A stretch of 64,000 nt of DNA from an uncultured Eubacterium sp. (lineage in GTDB: Bacteria; Bacillota; Clostridia; Lachnospirales; CAG-274). Positions within the stretch are counted from its first letter, which is position 1. Each line of letters begins with the position of its first letter. A model generated the notes under the pieces. It was not told the DNA's origin, made no database searches, and saw only the letters and a program-made list of their open reading frames with translations. A program made the translations under genes and the position numbers. Positions 16,897 to 25,594 of the stretch are shown here, piece after piece. The stretch is taken from contig URXK01000009.1 of assembly GCA_900551755.1 (NCBI GenBank), positions 1 through 64,000 on the forward strand, given 5' to 3'.

Positions 16897-18300
16897 ATGA
16901 AATTATACAACACATTAACTAGAAAAAAGGAAGAATTTGTTCCTTTAGAGCCTGGCAAGGTTAAAATGTATGTATGTGGTCCTACAGTTTATGACTATAT
17001 TCACATTGGCAATGCTAGACCTTATGTAATATTTGATACTATTAGAAGATATTTAGAATATAAGGGTTATGAAGTAAACTATGTTCAGAACTTTACTGAT
17101 GTAGATGACAAGATAATTAAGAAAGCTAATGCTGAAGGTGTTGACTCAAAGGTTATATCTGAAAGATATATTGCTGAGGCTAAAAAAGATGCTGAAGGTC
17201 TTAATGTTGAGCCTGCTACTAAAAATCCAAAGGTAACTGAGGAAATGGACGGTATCATTGAAATGATACAGACACTTATTGACAAAGGTCACGCTTATGA
17301 AGTAAATGGCAGTGTGTTCTATGATACAAAGTCTTTCCCAGGCTATGGCAAACTTTCTGGCAAAAATATTGATGACCTTGAAGCTGGTGCAAGAATTGCC
17401 GTTGATGAAACTAAGAAAAGCCCTATGGACTTTGTACTTTGGAAACCTAAAAAAGACGGTGAGCCTTATTGGGAGTCACCTTGGAGTCAAGGTAGACCTG
17501 GCTGGCACATTGAGTGTTCTGTAATGGCTAAAAAGTATTTAGGTGATACTATTGATATTCACGCAGGTGGCGAGGATTTAGTTTTCCCTCATCACGAAAA
17601 TGAAATTGCTCAGTCAGAGGCTGCTAACGATAAGCCTTTTGCTAAATATTGGTTGCACAATGGCTTTATTAATGTAGATAATAAGAAAATGAGTAAATCT
17701 CTTGGCAACTTCTTTACTTTAAGAGAAATTGTTGAACACATACCTTATGATGTAGTTAGATTTTTCATTTTAAGTGGTCATTACAGAAGTCCTATTAACT
17801 TCTCAAGAGAATTAATGGAGTCTGCTGGTGCTGGTCTTGATAGAATTAAGAATGCTTACAAGTCACTTTTATTTGTTGAAAGTAAGGCTCAAGGCACAAT
17901 GACAGCTGATGAGGCTAAACTTAATGATGAGGCTGATAAGTTTAGAGTTCAGTTTGAAAAGGCTATGGACGATGACTTTAATACAGCTGATGCAGTAACT
18001 GCTATATTTGAAATTGCTAAGTTTGCTAATGTTAATGTTACTGAAAATTCATCAAAGGAATTTGTTACAGCTATAAGAGAAAAGATGCTTACATTATGCA
18101 ACATTCTTGGTATTAAGCCTTATGACGAGGCTAAGAGTGACCAGATTTCTGCTGACGAGGTTGAAGCTCTTATTGCAGAAAGAACAGCTGCAAAGAAAGC
18201 TAAAAACTTTGCTAGAGCTGACGAGATTAGAGAAGAATTAAGTAACAAGGGTGTAGTTATTGAGGACACAAGAGCTGGTGTTCGTTGGTCTTATAAGTAG
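16897..18300 (+). CDS. cysS: Cysteinyl-tRNA synthetase
   Basis: A 467-residue class I synthetase charging tRNA-Cys. The zinc ligands Cys27, Cys207, His232 and Glu236 region are present (YVCGPTVYDYIHIGN, WHIECS, HHENE), with HIGN at 36-39 and KMSKS at 264-268. I chose the ATG at 16897 because the AAAGG site is 9 nt upstream; the ATG two codons earlier is only 3 nt from it. It lies just after cysE, and T-box control through tRNA-Cys links cysteine making and charging. Confidence 0.97.
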   Translation: MKLYNTLTRKKEEFVPLEPGKVKMYVCGPTVYDYIHIGNARPYVIFDTIRRYLEYKGYEVNYVQNFTDVDDKIIKKANAEGVDSKVISERYIAEAKKDAEGLNVEPATKNPKVTEEMDGIIEMIQTLIDKGHAYEVNGSVFYDTKSFPGYGKLSGKNIDDLEAGARIAVDETKKSPMDFVLWKPKKDGEPYWESPWSQGRPGWHIECSVMAKKYLGDTIDIHAGGEDLVFPHHENEIAQSEAANDKPFAKYWLHNGFINVDNKKMSKSLGNFFTLREIVEHIPYDVVRFFILSGHYRSPINFSRELMESAGAGLDRIKNAYKSLLFVESKAQGTMTADEAKLNDEADKFRVQFEKAMDDDFNTADAVTAIFEIAKFANVNVTENSSKEFVTAIREKMLTLCNILGIKPYDEAKSDQISADEVEALIAERTAAKKAKNFARADEIREELSNKGVVIEDTRAGVRWSYK

Positions 18301-18307
18301 GAGAAAT

Positions 18308-18730
18308 ATGGAACTTTTTAAAAATATTAATGCAGATTACAAAACACTTAATTCCCTTGCTCTTGCTTTTATAGGTGACACAATATTTGACTTGCTTACA
18401 AGAGGTATGATTGTGGCAGAAGGCAATGCACCTGTAAATAAAATGCACAAAAAGGCTAAGTCAATAGTAAATGCTACATCACAGTCTAAAATGTATTCAG
18501 CTATTGAAGATAAGCTAAGTGAAGAAGAATTGGCTGTACTTAAAAGAGGTAGAAATGCTAAAAGCCATACTTCAGCTAAAAATCAGTCAATTGTTGATTA
18601 TCGTCGAGCTACTGGTGTTGAGGCACTTTTTGGATATTTATATCTCAAAGGTGAGTACGAGAGAATAGAAGAACTTTTTAATATTGGTTTAAATGAAATA
18701 GGAGAAAAAAATGAAGAAAAGACAAGATAA
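18308..18730 (+). CDS. mrnC: Mini-ribonuclease III
   Basis: A 140-residue protein made only of an RNase III catalytic domain, without a dsRNA-binding domain. The family motif appears as ALAFIGDTIFDLLTR (residues 16-30), with the acidic metal-binding residues. Mini-III matures 23S rRNA ends in Bacillus. The ATG at 18308 follows AGGAG, 7 bp after cysS, the conserved cysS-mrnC-rlmB order. Its 3' end overlaps rlmB by 20 nt in another frame. Confidence 0.92.
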   Translation: MELFKNINADYKTLNSLALAFIGDTIFDLLTRGMIVAEGNAPVNKMHKKAKSIVNATSQSKMYSAIEDKLSEEELAVLKRGRNAKSHTSAKNQSIVDYRRATGVEALFGYLYLKGEYERIEELFNIGLNEIGEKNEEKTR

Positions 18731-19565
18731 CAGAAGAAGTAAGGCAAAGGCTGAAAGACGCCCAGAAAAGAGAAATACTAGACCACACGATAGCAGAGCT
18801 AACAAGTATGAAGATAATTCAGCTTTTGAAGAAGGCTTACAGCTTGAAGGTAGAAATCCTGTTCTTGAGGCTTTAAACCACGATAAGCCTATTGACAAAA
18901 TTATTGTTAAAAAAGGCGGAATTGAGGGTACACTAAAGGTAATAGTTGCTAAGGCTAGAGAAAAGGGTATCATTGTTCAGGAAGTTGATAAGGAAAAAAT
19001 GGCTCTTATTTCAAAGAGTAATAACAATCAGGGTGTAGTTGCTCTTTGTCCTGCTCACGAATATTGCGAATTAAGCGATATTATTGCTAATGCTAGAGCC
19101 AAGAATGAAGACCCATTCATTATTTTATGTGATGAAATAACTGACCCACATAATTTAGGTGCTATTATTAGAACTGCTGATGCAGTTGGTGCTCACGGTG
19201 TAGTTATTCCTAAGAGAAGAGCAGTTGGTCTTACAGCTATTGTTAGCAAAACATCAGCAGGTGCTTTAGAGTTTGTGCCTGTTGCTAGAGTTACAAATAT
19301 GGCTAGAACTATTGATGAGCTTAAGAAAGAAAATATATGGGTAGCTTGTGCTGATATGGCTGGTAGAGAATACTTTAAGTCCGATTTAAAGGGTGCTATT
19401 GCTCTTGTTATTGGTAATGAAGGTTCTGGTGTAAGTGACCTTGTTAAAAAGAAGTGTGACTTTACAGTTGGTATCCCTATGTATGGTAGCATTGACTCAC
19501 TTAATGCAAGTGTTTCTGCTGGTCTTATTATGTATGAAGTAGTAAGACAAAGAAAATTTAATTAA
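18711..19565 (+). CDS. rlmB: 23S rRNA (guanosine-2'-O-)-methyltransferase, TrmH/SpoU family
   Basis: A 284-residue SPOUT methyltransferase. A basic, disordered N-terminal tail (residues 1-40) precedes the substrate-binding domain (GRNPVLEAL) and the knotted catalytic domain with NLGAIIRTADAVGAHG, VIGNEGSGVSDLV and SLNASVSAGL. It probably methylates G2251-equivalent 23S rRNA. GGAG precedes the ATG at 18711 and the gene overlaps mrnC by 20 nt. Close paralogues (TrmH, RlmB) share these motifs, so exact target is inferred from operon order. Confidence 0.92.
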   Translation: MKKRQDNRRSKAKAERRPEKRNTRPHDSRANKYEDNSAFEEGLQLEGRNPVLEALNHDKPIDKIIVKKGGIEGTLKVIVAKAREKGIIVQEVDKEKMALISKSNNNQGVVALCPAHEYCELSDIIANARAKNEDPFIILCDEITDPHNLGAIIRTADAVGAHGVVIPKRRAVGLTAIVSKTSAGALEFVPVARVTNMARTIDELKKENIWVACADMAGREYFKSDLKGAIALVIGNEGSGVSDLVKKKCDFTVGIPMYGSIDSLNASVSAGLIMYEVVRQRKFN

Positions 19566-19589
19566 TTGATAACAAAGGAGATGTAAATA

Positions 19590-20420
19590 ATGTCAGATTG
19601 CAGTTCATGTCCATCACACGGCAAATGTGGCAATGACAGCGGTAAGTGCGGTATTGAAAACAACCCACTTAACAAGGTTAAAAATATCATTGGTGTAATG
19701 AGTGGTAAGGGTGGCGTAGGTAAATCTACAGTATCTGCTATGCTTGCTAAGGAGCTTGCTAAAAAGGGCTACTCTGTTGGTCTTTTAGATGCAGATATTA
19801 CTGGACCTAGTGCCTGTAGACTTATGGGTCTTACTGGCAAAAGAGCTTTTGCTGAAAACAACCTTATTATACCTGTTGAAAATGAGGACGGCATAAAGGT
19901 TTTAAGTCTTAATCTTATGCTTCCAGATGAAAATCAGCCTGTTGTTTGGAGAGGTGCTATGCTTTCTAACTGTGTTAAGCAGTTTTGGGTTGAGGCTCTT
20001 TGGGGTGAGCTTGATTATCTTATTGTTGATATGCCACCAGGAACTGGTGATGTTTCTCTTACTGTTATGCAGAGCATACCTTTAAGTGGTATTGTTATGG
20101 TAAGTATTCCTCAAGATATGGTAAATATGATTGTTTCTAAGTCTATTAATATGACTAAGATGCTTAATGTGCCTATTTTAGGTCTTGTTGAAAATATGAG
20201 CTATATTATTTGTCCTCATTGTGGCGAAAAGATTAAGATTTTTGGTGGTGAAAACACTACTGAATTCCTTATCCAAAATGAAGTTGCTCTTTTAGGTGAG
20301 CTTCCTACTGATGTAACTGTTTCCGGTATGGCTGATAATGGTTATAACAATGTTAAGGCTGAAATAGCTGAAGAATTTAAGAAAATAACTAATAATGTTA
20401 TTGAGGCTTTAAATAGCTAA
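19590..20420 (+). CDS. Mrp/NBP35-type iron-sulfur carrier ATPase
   Basis: A 276-residue P-loop protein of the Mrp/ApbC family, which carries and hands over Fe-S clusters. Walker A is GKGGVGKST (about 37-45), VDMPPGTGD is the switch region, and CPHCG (about 209-213) supplies the cluster-binding CxxC. The N-terminus has an extra Cys-rich stretch (CSSC...C...C within 18 residues), which could bind a further cluster. It is closed by a terminator. Confidence 0.93.
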   Translation: MSDCSSCPSHGKCGNDSGKCGIENNPLNKVKNIIGVMSGKGGVGKSTVSAMLAKELAKKGYSVGLLDADITGPSACRLMGLTGKRAFAENNLIIPVENEDGIKVLSLNLMLPDENQPVVWRGAMLSNCVKQFWVEALWGELDYLIVDMPPGTGDVSLTVMQSIPLSGIVMVSIPQDMVNMIVSKSINMTKMLNVPILGLVENMSYIICPHCGEKIKIFGGENTTEFLIQNEVALLGELPTDVTVSGMADNGYNNVKAEIAEEFKKITNNVIEALNS

Positions 20421-20428
20421 TTAATAAG

Positions 20429-20463
20429 AAAGATGGCAAGCATATTACTGTTTGCCATCTTTT
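20429..20463. terminator. Terminator between mrp and the FAH gene
   Basis: AAAGATGGCAA (20429-20439) pairs with TTGCCATCTTT (20452-20462). Both convergent genes end here. Confidence 0.85.
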
Positions 20464-20465
20464 GT

Positions 20466-21311
20466 TTATTCAACATAATTTCTTAAAGTGCCTATATTCT
20501 CAATATAACATTCTATAACATCGCCGTGTTTAAGAAATTTAGGCGGTTTAAAGCCCATACCAACACCAGCAGGTGTACCCATTGATATAATAGTTCCAGC
20601 TTTTAATGTCATACCTTGACTTAATTCAGCAATGACATAAGGAATATCAAATATAAGTAAATCTGTTGTGCTGTTCTGTCTTAATTCGCCATTAATGTAT
20701 GACTTGATTTCAAGCACCGGTGGTCTTTCAAACTCATCTTCTGTAGCTATGCAAGGACCTAAAGGTGTAAATCCGTCAAGACTTTTGCCAAAATACCATT
20801 GTTTATGTCTAGTTTGCAAATTTCTTGCACTTATATCATTTAATATTGTGTAACCAAAAACATAGTCAAATGCCTTTTCTTTAGGCACATTTTTGCAATC
20901 CTTTCCTATAATGACTGCAAGTTCACATTCATAATCTAAACTATCTACAATTTCACTATATCTAGGAATATTGCCGTTGTGGGGTGTACATTCGTTTACT
21001 CTTTTGGAAAAATATACGGCATAAGGTCGCTCACCACCAAAAGTTTCTTTTTTGTATCTGGCTGATTCAATAGCGTGAGCCATATAATTGATGCCTAAGC
21101 ATATAATATCTTGCTTAGGTATAGGTATTGGGGCAATTAATTGTGTTTCTTGTATAGCAATAGGATTGCCAGCCATTGCCTCTAGTTTTTCTGTAGAGCT
21201 ACCAGAGCTTATTAATTCGTTCATTGATTTAAAGGGCAGAGGATAGATGTATTTATTAGTTAATGCACCTACTAATGTTTTTCCTAAGTGAATAAAAGTA
21301 ACTAGTTTCAT
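20466..21311 (-). CDS. Fumarylacetoacetate hydrolase family protein
   Basis: A 281-residue FAH-fold enzyme. The metal-binding acidic residues sit in DYECELAVIIGK (about 131-142), with KSLDGFTPLGPC and GTPAGVGMGFKPP giving the catalytic core. This family covers acylpyruvate hydrolases, 2-oxohepta-enedioate isomerases and oxaloacetate decarboxylases; the substrate cannot be read from the sequence. The N-terminal MKLVTF is typical and GGAGG precedes the start. It is a single gene with no catabolic neighbours. Confidence 0.9.
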   Translation of the reverse strand: MKLVTFIHLGKTLVGALTNKYIYPLPFKSMNELISSGSSTEKLEAMAGNPIAIQETQLIAPIPIPKQDIICLGINYMAHAIESARYKKETFGGERPYAVYFSKRVNECTPHNGNIPRYSEIVDSLDYECELAVIIGKDCKNVPKEKAFDYVFGYTILNDISARNLQTRHKQWYFGKSLDGFTPLGPCIATEDEFERPPVLEIKSYINGELRQNSTTDLLIFDIPYVIAELSQGMTLKAGTIISMGTPAGVGMGFKPPKFLKHGDVIECYIENIGTLRNYVE

Positions 21312-21409
21312 AAATCAGAGCCTCCTACTTATTTACTTTGTTAATTAAAGTATATCACATAAAATAAATAAGTTAAAGGAAAAAATTACAAACATTATAG
21401 AACAAATAT

Positions 21410-21438
21410 TTGACAAATGTGAGAATATAGTATATAAT
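21410..21438 (+). promoter_or_regulatory. Consensus promoter of the 109-residue membrane protein
   Basis: TTGACA (21410-21415), 17-bp spacer, TATAAT (21433-21438). Confidence 0.88.
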
Positions 21439-21480
21439 ATGGTTGTAACGAACAAATGAACGAATAATAGGAGGTAAATT

Positions 21481-21810
21481 ATGAAAAATCGAAATTTGAT
21501 TAAAATTTGTTTATATTTATTATATAGTATATTTGCTTGTATTGGTATTTATTGTGTAAATTTTGGTTTAAGCTGGATTAATAACTTGAGCTATGAAAAT
21601 ATGCTTTGTGTTACATTGCCTTTTGTTGGTTTTGCTATATGTTTTCTTATTGCTTTTGGCTTGTTGGCTGATAATATCAATGAAACAAAAGAAAGAGAAC
21701 TTAGGAAAAGAAAGAGATATAAGTCATTAAAAAGGACTTTTCAAAATAGTAATAACATTGTTTATTTATATAAAGTGCCTAAATTTGACCCTTTTAAAGA
21801 GGCTTGCTAA
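21481..21810 (+). CDS. Small two-helix membrane protein of unknown function
   Basis: A 109-residue protein with two transmembrane helices (about 10-30 and 42-63) and a cytoplasmic basic tail (KERELRKRKRYKSLKR). AGGAGG precedes the ATG. Driven by an exact consensus promoter and apparently monocistronic. I recognise no family. Confidence 0.72.
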   Translation: MKNRNLIKICLYLLYSIFACIGIYCVNFGLSWINNLSYENMLCVTLPFVGFAICFLIAFGLLADNINETKERELRKRKRYKSLKRTFQNSNNIVYLYKVPKFDPFKEAC

Positions 21811-21836
21811 TTATAGCTTAATTGATACTTTAGCTA

Positions 21837-21865
21837 TTGACAAATTTAGCTATTTACTTTATAGT
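21837..21865 (+). promoter_or_regulatory. Promoter of the RpiB-like gene
   Basis: TTGACA (21837-21842), 17-bp spacer, TATAGT (21860-21865). Confidence 0.8.
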
Positions 21866-21902
21866 TAATATATAAAATATTTGAAATGAAAGGTGAAGTA
21901 AA

Positions 21903-22541
21903 ATGAAAATTGCTTTAATTAATGAAAATAGTCAGGCTGCAAAGAACGAGCTTATTTGTTCTACTCTTAAGAGTGTTGTTGAGCCTAAGGGTCACGAAGT
22001 ATTTAACTATGGTATGTATACAGCTGAAGATGATGCACAGCTTACTTATGTTCAGTGTGGTATTCTTTCTGCTATTTTACTTAACTCTGGTGCTGCTGAT
22101 TTTGTAATCACTGGTTGTGGTACAGGCGAGGGTGCTATGCTTGCTTGTAATTCTTTCCCAGGTGTATTATGTGGTCACATTGTAGACCCATCTGACGGTT
22201 ATATGTTTGCTCAGATTAATGATGGTAACTGTGCTGCATTCCCATTTGCTAAGGGCTTTGGTTGGGGTGCTGAACTTAACTTAAAGTATACTTTTGAGCA
22301 GTTATTCTCTGGCGAAAGTGGTCAGGGTTATCCAAAGGAAAGAGTAGTACCTGAGCAGAGAAACAAGAAAATCCTTGATGAAGTTAAGAAGGTTACTCAT
22401 ACTGATATTATGTATGTTCTTAAGAATATTGACCAGGATTTATTAAAGGGTGCTGTAAGTGGCGAGAAGTTTAAGGAATACTTCTTTGCAAACTGCAAGA
22501 ATGATGAAATTGCTGAATATATCAAGGGTATTTTAGCTTAA
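21903..22541 (+). CDS. RpiB/LacA/LacB-family sugar-phosphate isomerase-like protein
   Basis: A 212-residue member of the RpiB/LacAB fold, longer than ribose-5-phosphate isomerase B (about 150 residues) by a C-terminal helical extension (about 150-212). The anion-binding GCGTGEGAMLACN loop is intact and MKIALINENSQ is the first strand. The usual RpiB catalytic Cys motif is recognisable near VLCGHIVD, but the substrate is not certain: this longer subgroup is often annotated only as a sugar-phosphate isomerase. GAAAGG precedes the ATG. Confidence 0.82.
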   Translation: MKIALINENSQAAKNELICSTLKSVVEPKGHEVFNYGMYTAEDDAQLTYVQCGILSAILLNSGAADFVITGCGTGEGAMLACNSFPGVLCGHIVDPSDGYMFAQINDGNCAAFPFAKGFGWGAELNLKYTFEQLFSGESGQGYPKERVVPEQRNKKILDEVKKVTHTDIMYVLKNIDQDLLKGAVSGEKFKEYFFANCKNDEIAEYIKGILA

Positions 22542-22587
22542 TTTCATATTTAAGCCTGTTTTAAATTGTATAATATGCTTAATTTTG

Positions 22588-22615
22588 AAGGAGTGGACAA
22601 GGGTTCACTCCTTTT
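22588..22615 (+). terminator. Terminator after the RpiB-like gene
   Basis: AAGGAGTGGAC (22588-22598) pairs with GTTCACTCCTT (22603-22613), loop AAGG, then TTTTG. Confidence 0.85.
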
Positions 22616-22664
22616 GTTTACAAAAAATATAAATGTATTAGACAAAATAAACAAAAAAATTGCC

Positions 22665-22693
22665 TTGACATTAATAAAATTGTGTAGTATAAT
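22665..22693 (+). promoter_or_regulatory. Consensus promoter of an ORF-less transcript
   Basis: Exact TTGACA (22665-22670), 17-bp spacer and exact TATAAT (22688-22693), with no protein gene downstream on this strand. Confidence 0.85.
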
Positions 22694-22699
22694 AAATTT

Positions 22700-22817
22700 A
22701 AAGAGAAGATGTAATATATAATTGATAAATTTTTGTTAATGATTTTGAAAATTTATTAATTGGAGAAGGTGTTTGGTGTATATTCACCAATAGGAGCTGT
22801 TTTTCAGCTCTTTTTTT
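22700..22817 (+). ncRNA. Candidate small RNA with three hairpins
   Basis: The predicted transcript is about 118 nt. Stem 1 (22720-22733 with 22748-22761) is 14 bp with one G-U. Stem 2 is TTGGTG/CACCAA (22773-22778, 22785-22790). Stem 3 is the terminator AGGAGCTG/CAGCTCTT (22792-22799, 22805-22812) followed by T residues. An exact consensus promoter, three stems and a terminator with no convincing ORF point to a structured RNA. It does not show the marks of SRP RNA, 6S RNA or tmRNA; the family is unknown to me. Confidence 0.62.
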
Positions 22818-22822
22818 CTTGC

Positions 22823-22865
22823 AAAAAATCCGAAGTCTTATATTGCTATAATAAACTTCGGATTT
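22823..22865 (-). terminator. Terminator of the clc gene
   Basis: An 11-bp stem, AAATCCGAAGT (22826-22836) with ACTTCGGATTT (22855-22865), gives GGATTTTTT on the minus strand. Confidence 0.82.
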
Positions 22866-22870
22866 AATAA

Positions 22871-24127
22871 TTAATGAACTTGACTATCAATTTCTTTTAT
22901 GTGATATTTAGATAATGTAAACTTTTGACTATGATATAAGCCATAGTATCCAGACAACATATAGCTTATGGCTATTGCTAACATATAGTAATGTATTGCG
23001 TCCATACCAAATAACTCTATTGCAATAATTAATGATGAAATAGGGCAGTTAGTTACACCACAAAATAGTGATACCATTCCTATTGATGCACAAAGTGATG
23101 GTGACATTCCAAATAAATAGCCGAAAAAGCACCCAAATGTTGCACCAATACAGAAAGATGGAACAATTTCGCCACCTTTAAATCCACTTGCAAGGGTTAT
23201 GGCAGTAAAAATCATTTTCCATATAAAGTCACTTGAATGGGACTCGCCTCTTATTGCTTTTTCAATCAATTCCATTCCTGTTCCAGAATAGTCCCAAGTA
23301 TCAAGAAAGACTGTTAAAATAATTATAATTGTTGCACCAACAAAAACTCTACCAAACTGATTTGGTAAAAATGAACTCATAAATTTTCTTACACTTTTTA
23401 ATAATATACAAAAGATAACACTAACGCCTGCACAAAAACAAGCTAATAATATTGTTTTTGATGCAGTAACAAATGAAAAATCTAATATATTTGTTACTGT
23501 AAAATGTTCTGGAACTGCACCTAGTCTTACTGCTACAGCACTAGCAACTAAAGATGAAATTACACAAGGAACAAGAGCTGAATACTGCATTATGCCTATA
23601 TTAACTACTTCCATAGAAAAAATGGCAGATGCTATTGGAGTGCCAAAAAGTGCAGAAAATGCAGCACTCATACCACACATAACAAACACCTTTTTGTCAG
23701 CCTTGTCTATATTAAATAATTTTCCTATTTGGTTTCCAACGCTACCACCAAGCTGTAATGCTGCACCTTCACGACCAGCAGAACCACCAAATGCTTGTGT
23801 TAATATTGTGCCTGCAAATATAAGGGGTGTCACTTTAAGAGGGATTTCTTTGCCTGATTGTACTGACTCTAAAACTAGGTCTGTGCCACCGTCTTTAGAA
23901 TAATTAAGCAATTTGTATAGAGCAACTATTACTACACCACCTACAGGCAATAAAAATATAAGGTGAGGGCTATCAATTCTCATAGCAATGCTTTTTCTAA
24001 GGCAATTTGAAAAGATTGCACCAATTACACCTAATATAACACCTGTGTATATAGCAAATCCCATCCATCTTAACAGTATACCTAATCTATTAAATATATG
24101 CTTGAAAAATTTTGTTATAAATTCCAT
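22871..24127 (-). CDS. ClC-family anion channel/antiporter, CLC-F-like
   Basis: A 418-residue ClC protein with ten or more membrane helices. GGSAGREGAALQ carries the gating glutamate (Glu120) and KGGEIVPSFCIGA matches the third anion-site region. The segment GTILTQAFGGSAGREG is closer to bacterial CLC-F proteins (fluoride/proton antiporters) than to chloride exchangers, so fluoride export is a fair guess. I found no fluoride (crcB) riboswitch in the 53 bp upstream. The gene follows apgM across a terminator on the same strand. Confidence 0.85.
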   Translation of the reverse strand: MEFITKFFKHIFNRLGILLRWMGFAIYTGVILGVIGAIFSNCLRKSIAMRIDSPHLIFLLPVGGVVIVALYKLLNYSKDGGTDLVLESVQSGKEIPLKVTPLIFAGTILTQAFGGSAGREGAALQLGGSVGNQIGKLFNIDKADKKVFVMCGMSAAFSALFGTPIASAIFSMEVVNIGIMQYSALVPCVISSLVASAVAVRLGAVPEHFTVTNILDFSFVTASKTILLACFCAGVSVIFCILLKSVRKFMSSFLPNQFGRVFVGATIIIILTVFLDTWDYSGTGMELIEKAIRGESHSSDFIWKMIFTAITLASGFKGGEIVPSFCIGATFGCFFGYLFGMSPSLCASIGMVSLFCGVTNCPISSLIIAIELFGMDAIHYYMLAIAISYMLSGYYGLYHSQKFTLSKYHIKEIDSQVH

Positions 24128-24141
24128 AAATTAACCTCAAA

Positions 24142-24167
24142 AATAGGGTGTTACAAAACACCCTATT
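24142..24167 (-). terminator. Terminator between apgM and clc
   Basis: Perfect 11-bp stem AATAGGGTGTT/AACACCCTATT with loop ACAA. Confidence 0.8.
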
Positions 24168-24179
24168 AATAAATATAAA

Positions 24180-25385
24180 TTATAAGTTAATAAAATATTC
24201 CATAATTTTGTAACCGTTTTCAATAAATATACCGCTTTCCTTTGCACCTTCTTCAGTAAATTTACCACCAACAGTAGGATTGCTCTTTTTATAAATAAGG
24301 AAAGGAATAGGGTCATTAGTATGAGTTCTAAGACTTAATGGAGTAGCGTGGTCAGGCATAATTAATACCTTGTAGTCATCATACTTATCAAGAGCCTTTA
24401 AAACTGGTCCAAGAATTTTTTCGTCAATAATTTCAAGGGATTTTTTCTTATTTTCAATTTCATATCTATGTCCACATTCATCAGGAGCTTCAACGTGAAC
24501 ATATACTAAATCTTGACCATTTTCAAATTCTTTAATTGCAGCTTCAGCCTTGCCTTCAAAGTTTGTATCCATATAACCAGTTGCACCAGGTACATGAACT
24601 ACATTCATTCCAGAAAACTTGCCGATACCCTTTAAAAGGTCAACAGCTGAAATCATAGAACCCTTTAAGCCGTACTTTTCTGTAAATGGTGTAAGGCTTG
24701 CTCTTACGCCTTCACCCCAAAGCCACATACTGTTAGCAGGCTTTAAACCTCTAGCTTCTCTAGCCTTGTTTACAGGGTGGTCCTTTAATAAATCATAAGA
24801 CTTAACCATTAAATCATAAAGCTTTTGAGCATTAGGGTGTGTAGGTATGTATTCCTTAATTGGCTTGCCAGTAATGTCGTGAGGTGGAGTAAGAGTACCA
24901 ACTTCCATAGTACCATTGTTCCAAATTAAGCAATGTCTGTAGCTAACACCACTGTAGAGCTTAAATTCTTCATTGCCTAAATTCTTTTCAAGATATTCAA
25001 CAAGTTCCTTAGCTTCTTCTGTGCTAATATCGTCAGCACAATAGTCAAGAATTGTCTTGTCTTCATAGTTAGCCTCATCAGATAATGTAACAAGGTTACA
25101 TCTGAAAGAAACATCAGTATCCTTCATATCAATACCGATTGAACCAGCCTCAAGTGGAGAACGACCAGTGTAATAAACCTGTGGGTCATAACCTAAAACA
25201 GAAAGGTTAGCAACATCACTACCAGGCTTCATATTGTCCTGAACTGTTTTAACAAGACCAATAACACTTTTTTCTGCTAATTTGTCCATATTAGGTGTGT
25301 TTGATGCACCCATTGGTGTTTTGTTGCCAAGTTCTGGTACTGGATAGTCAGCCATACCGTCACATAAAAGTACTAAATATTTCAT
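24180..25385 (-). CDS. apgM: Cofactor-independent phosphoglycerate mutase, ApgM type
   Basis: A 401-residue alkaline-phosphatase-superfamily enzyme converting 3- and 2-phosphoglycerate in glycolysis. LLCDGMADYP (metal Asp), GASNTPNMDKLA, the catalytic-Ser region GSDVANLSVLGYDP, and MPDHATPL near the C-terminus are the expected metal and substrate motifs. This archaeal-type form is shorter than GpmI (about 510 residues) and common in Clostridia. Single gene with a terminator. Confidence 0.93.
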   Translation of the reverse strand: MKYLVLLCDGMADYPVPELGNKTPMGASNTPNMDKLAEKSVIGLVKTVQDNMKPGSDVANLSVLGYDPQVYYTGRSPLEAGSIGIDMKDTDVSFRCNLVTLSDEANYEDKTILDYCADDISTEEAKELVEYLEKNLGNEEFKLYSGVSYRHCLIWNNGTMEVGTLTPPHDITGKPIKEYIPTHPNAQKLYDLMVKSYDLLKDHPVNKAREARGLKPANSMWLWGEGVRASLTPFTEKYGLKGSMISAVDLLKGIGKFSGMNVVHVPGATGYMDTNFEGKAEAAIKEFENGQDLVYVHVEAPDECGHRYEIENKKKSLEIIDEKILGPVLKALDKYDDYKVLIMPDHATPLSLRTHTNDPIPFLIYKKSNPTVGGKFTEEGAKESGIFIENGYKIMEYFINL

Positions 25386-25594
25386 TGTTATCCTTCTTTC
25401 GCAATAATTTATAATTATTTTTTATTTTCTTCCATTTTAACATATATTAAATTAGTAATCAATAATTATTTGTTATTATGCTAAAGCAATAAAGGAAAAT
25501 TAATAAGTTTGTTTGTTATTGCTAAATATATGTACTTGTAATTTAATTAAATAAGTGGCATAATTATAATAGAACATATTTATAAGGAGGAAAA

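Noticed and set aside
22768..22870. Frame starting GTGTTTGGTGTATATTC, reading VFGVYSPIGAVFQ, as a purF-like fragment
   Set aside because: The likeness to the PurF start is limited to a few residues, the catalytic Cys is not at the start, and the frame runs through two terminator hairpins.
23592..23903. Long rightward frame opposite the clc gene
   Set aside because: Mirror frame of a conserved membrane protein; no ribosome site or conserved domain.
24128..24180. Fluoride riboswitch upstream of clc
   Set aside because: The gap is only 52 bp and is filled by a plain 11-bp terminator stem; no crcB-motif sequence is visible.
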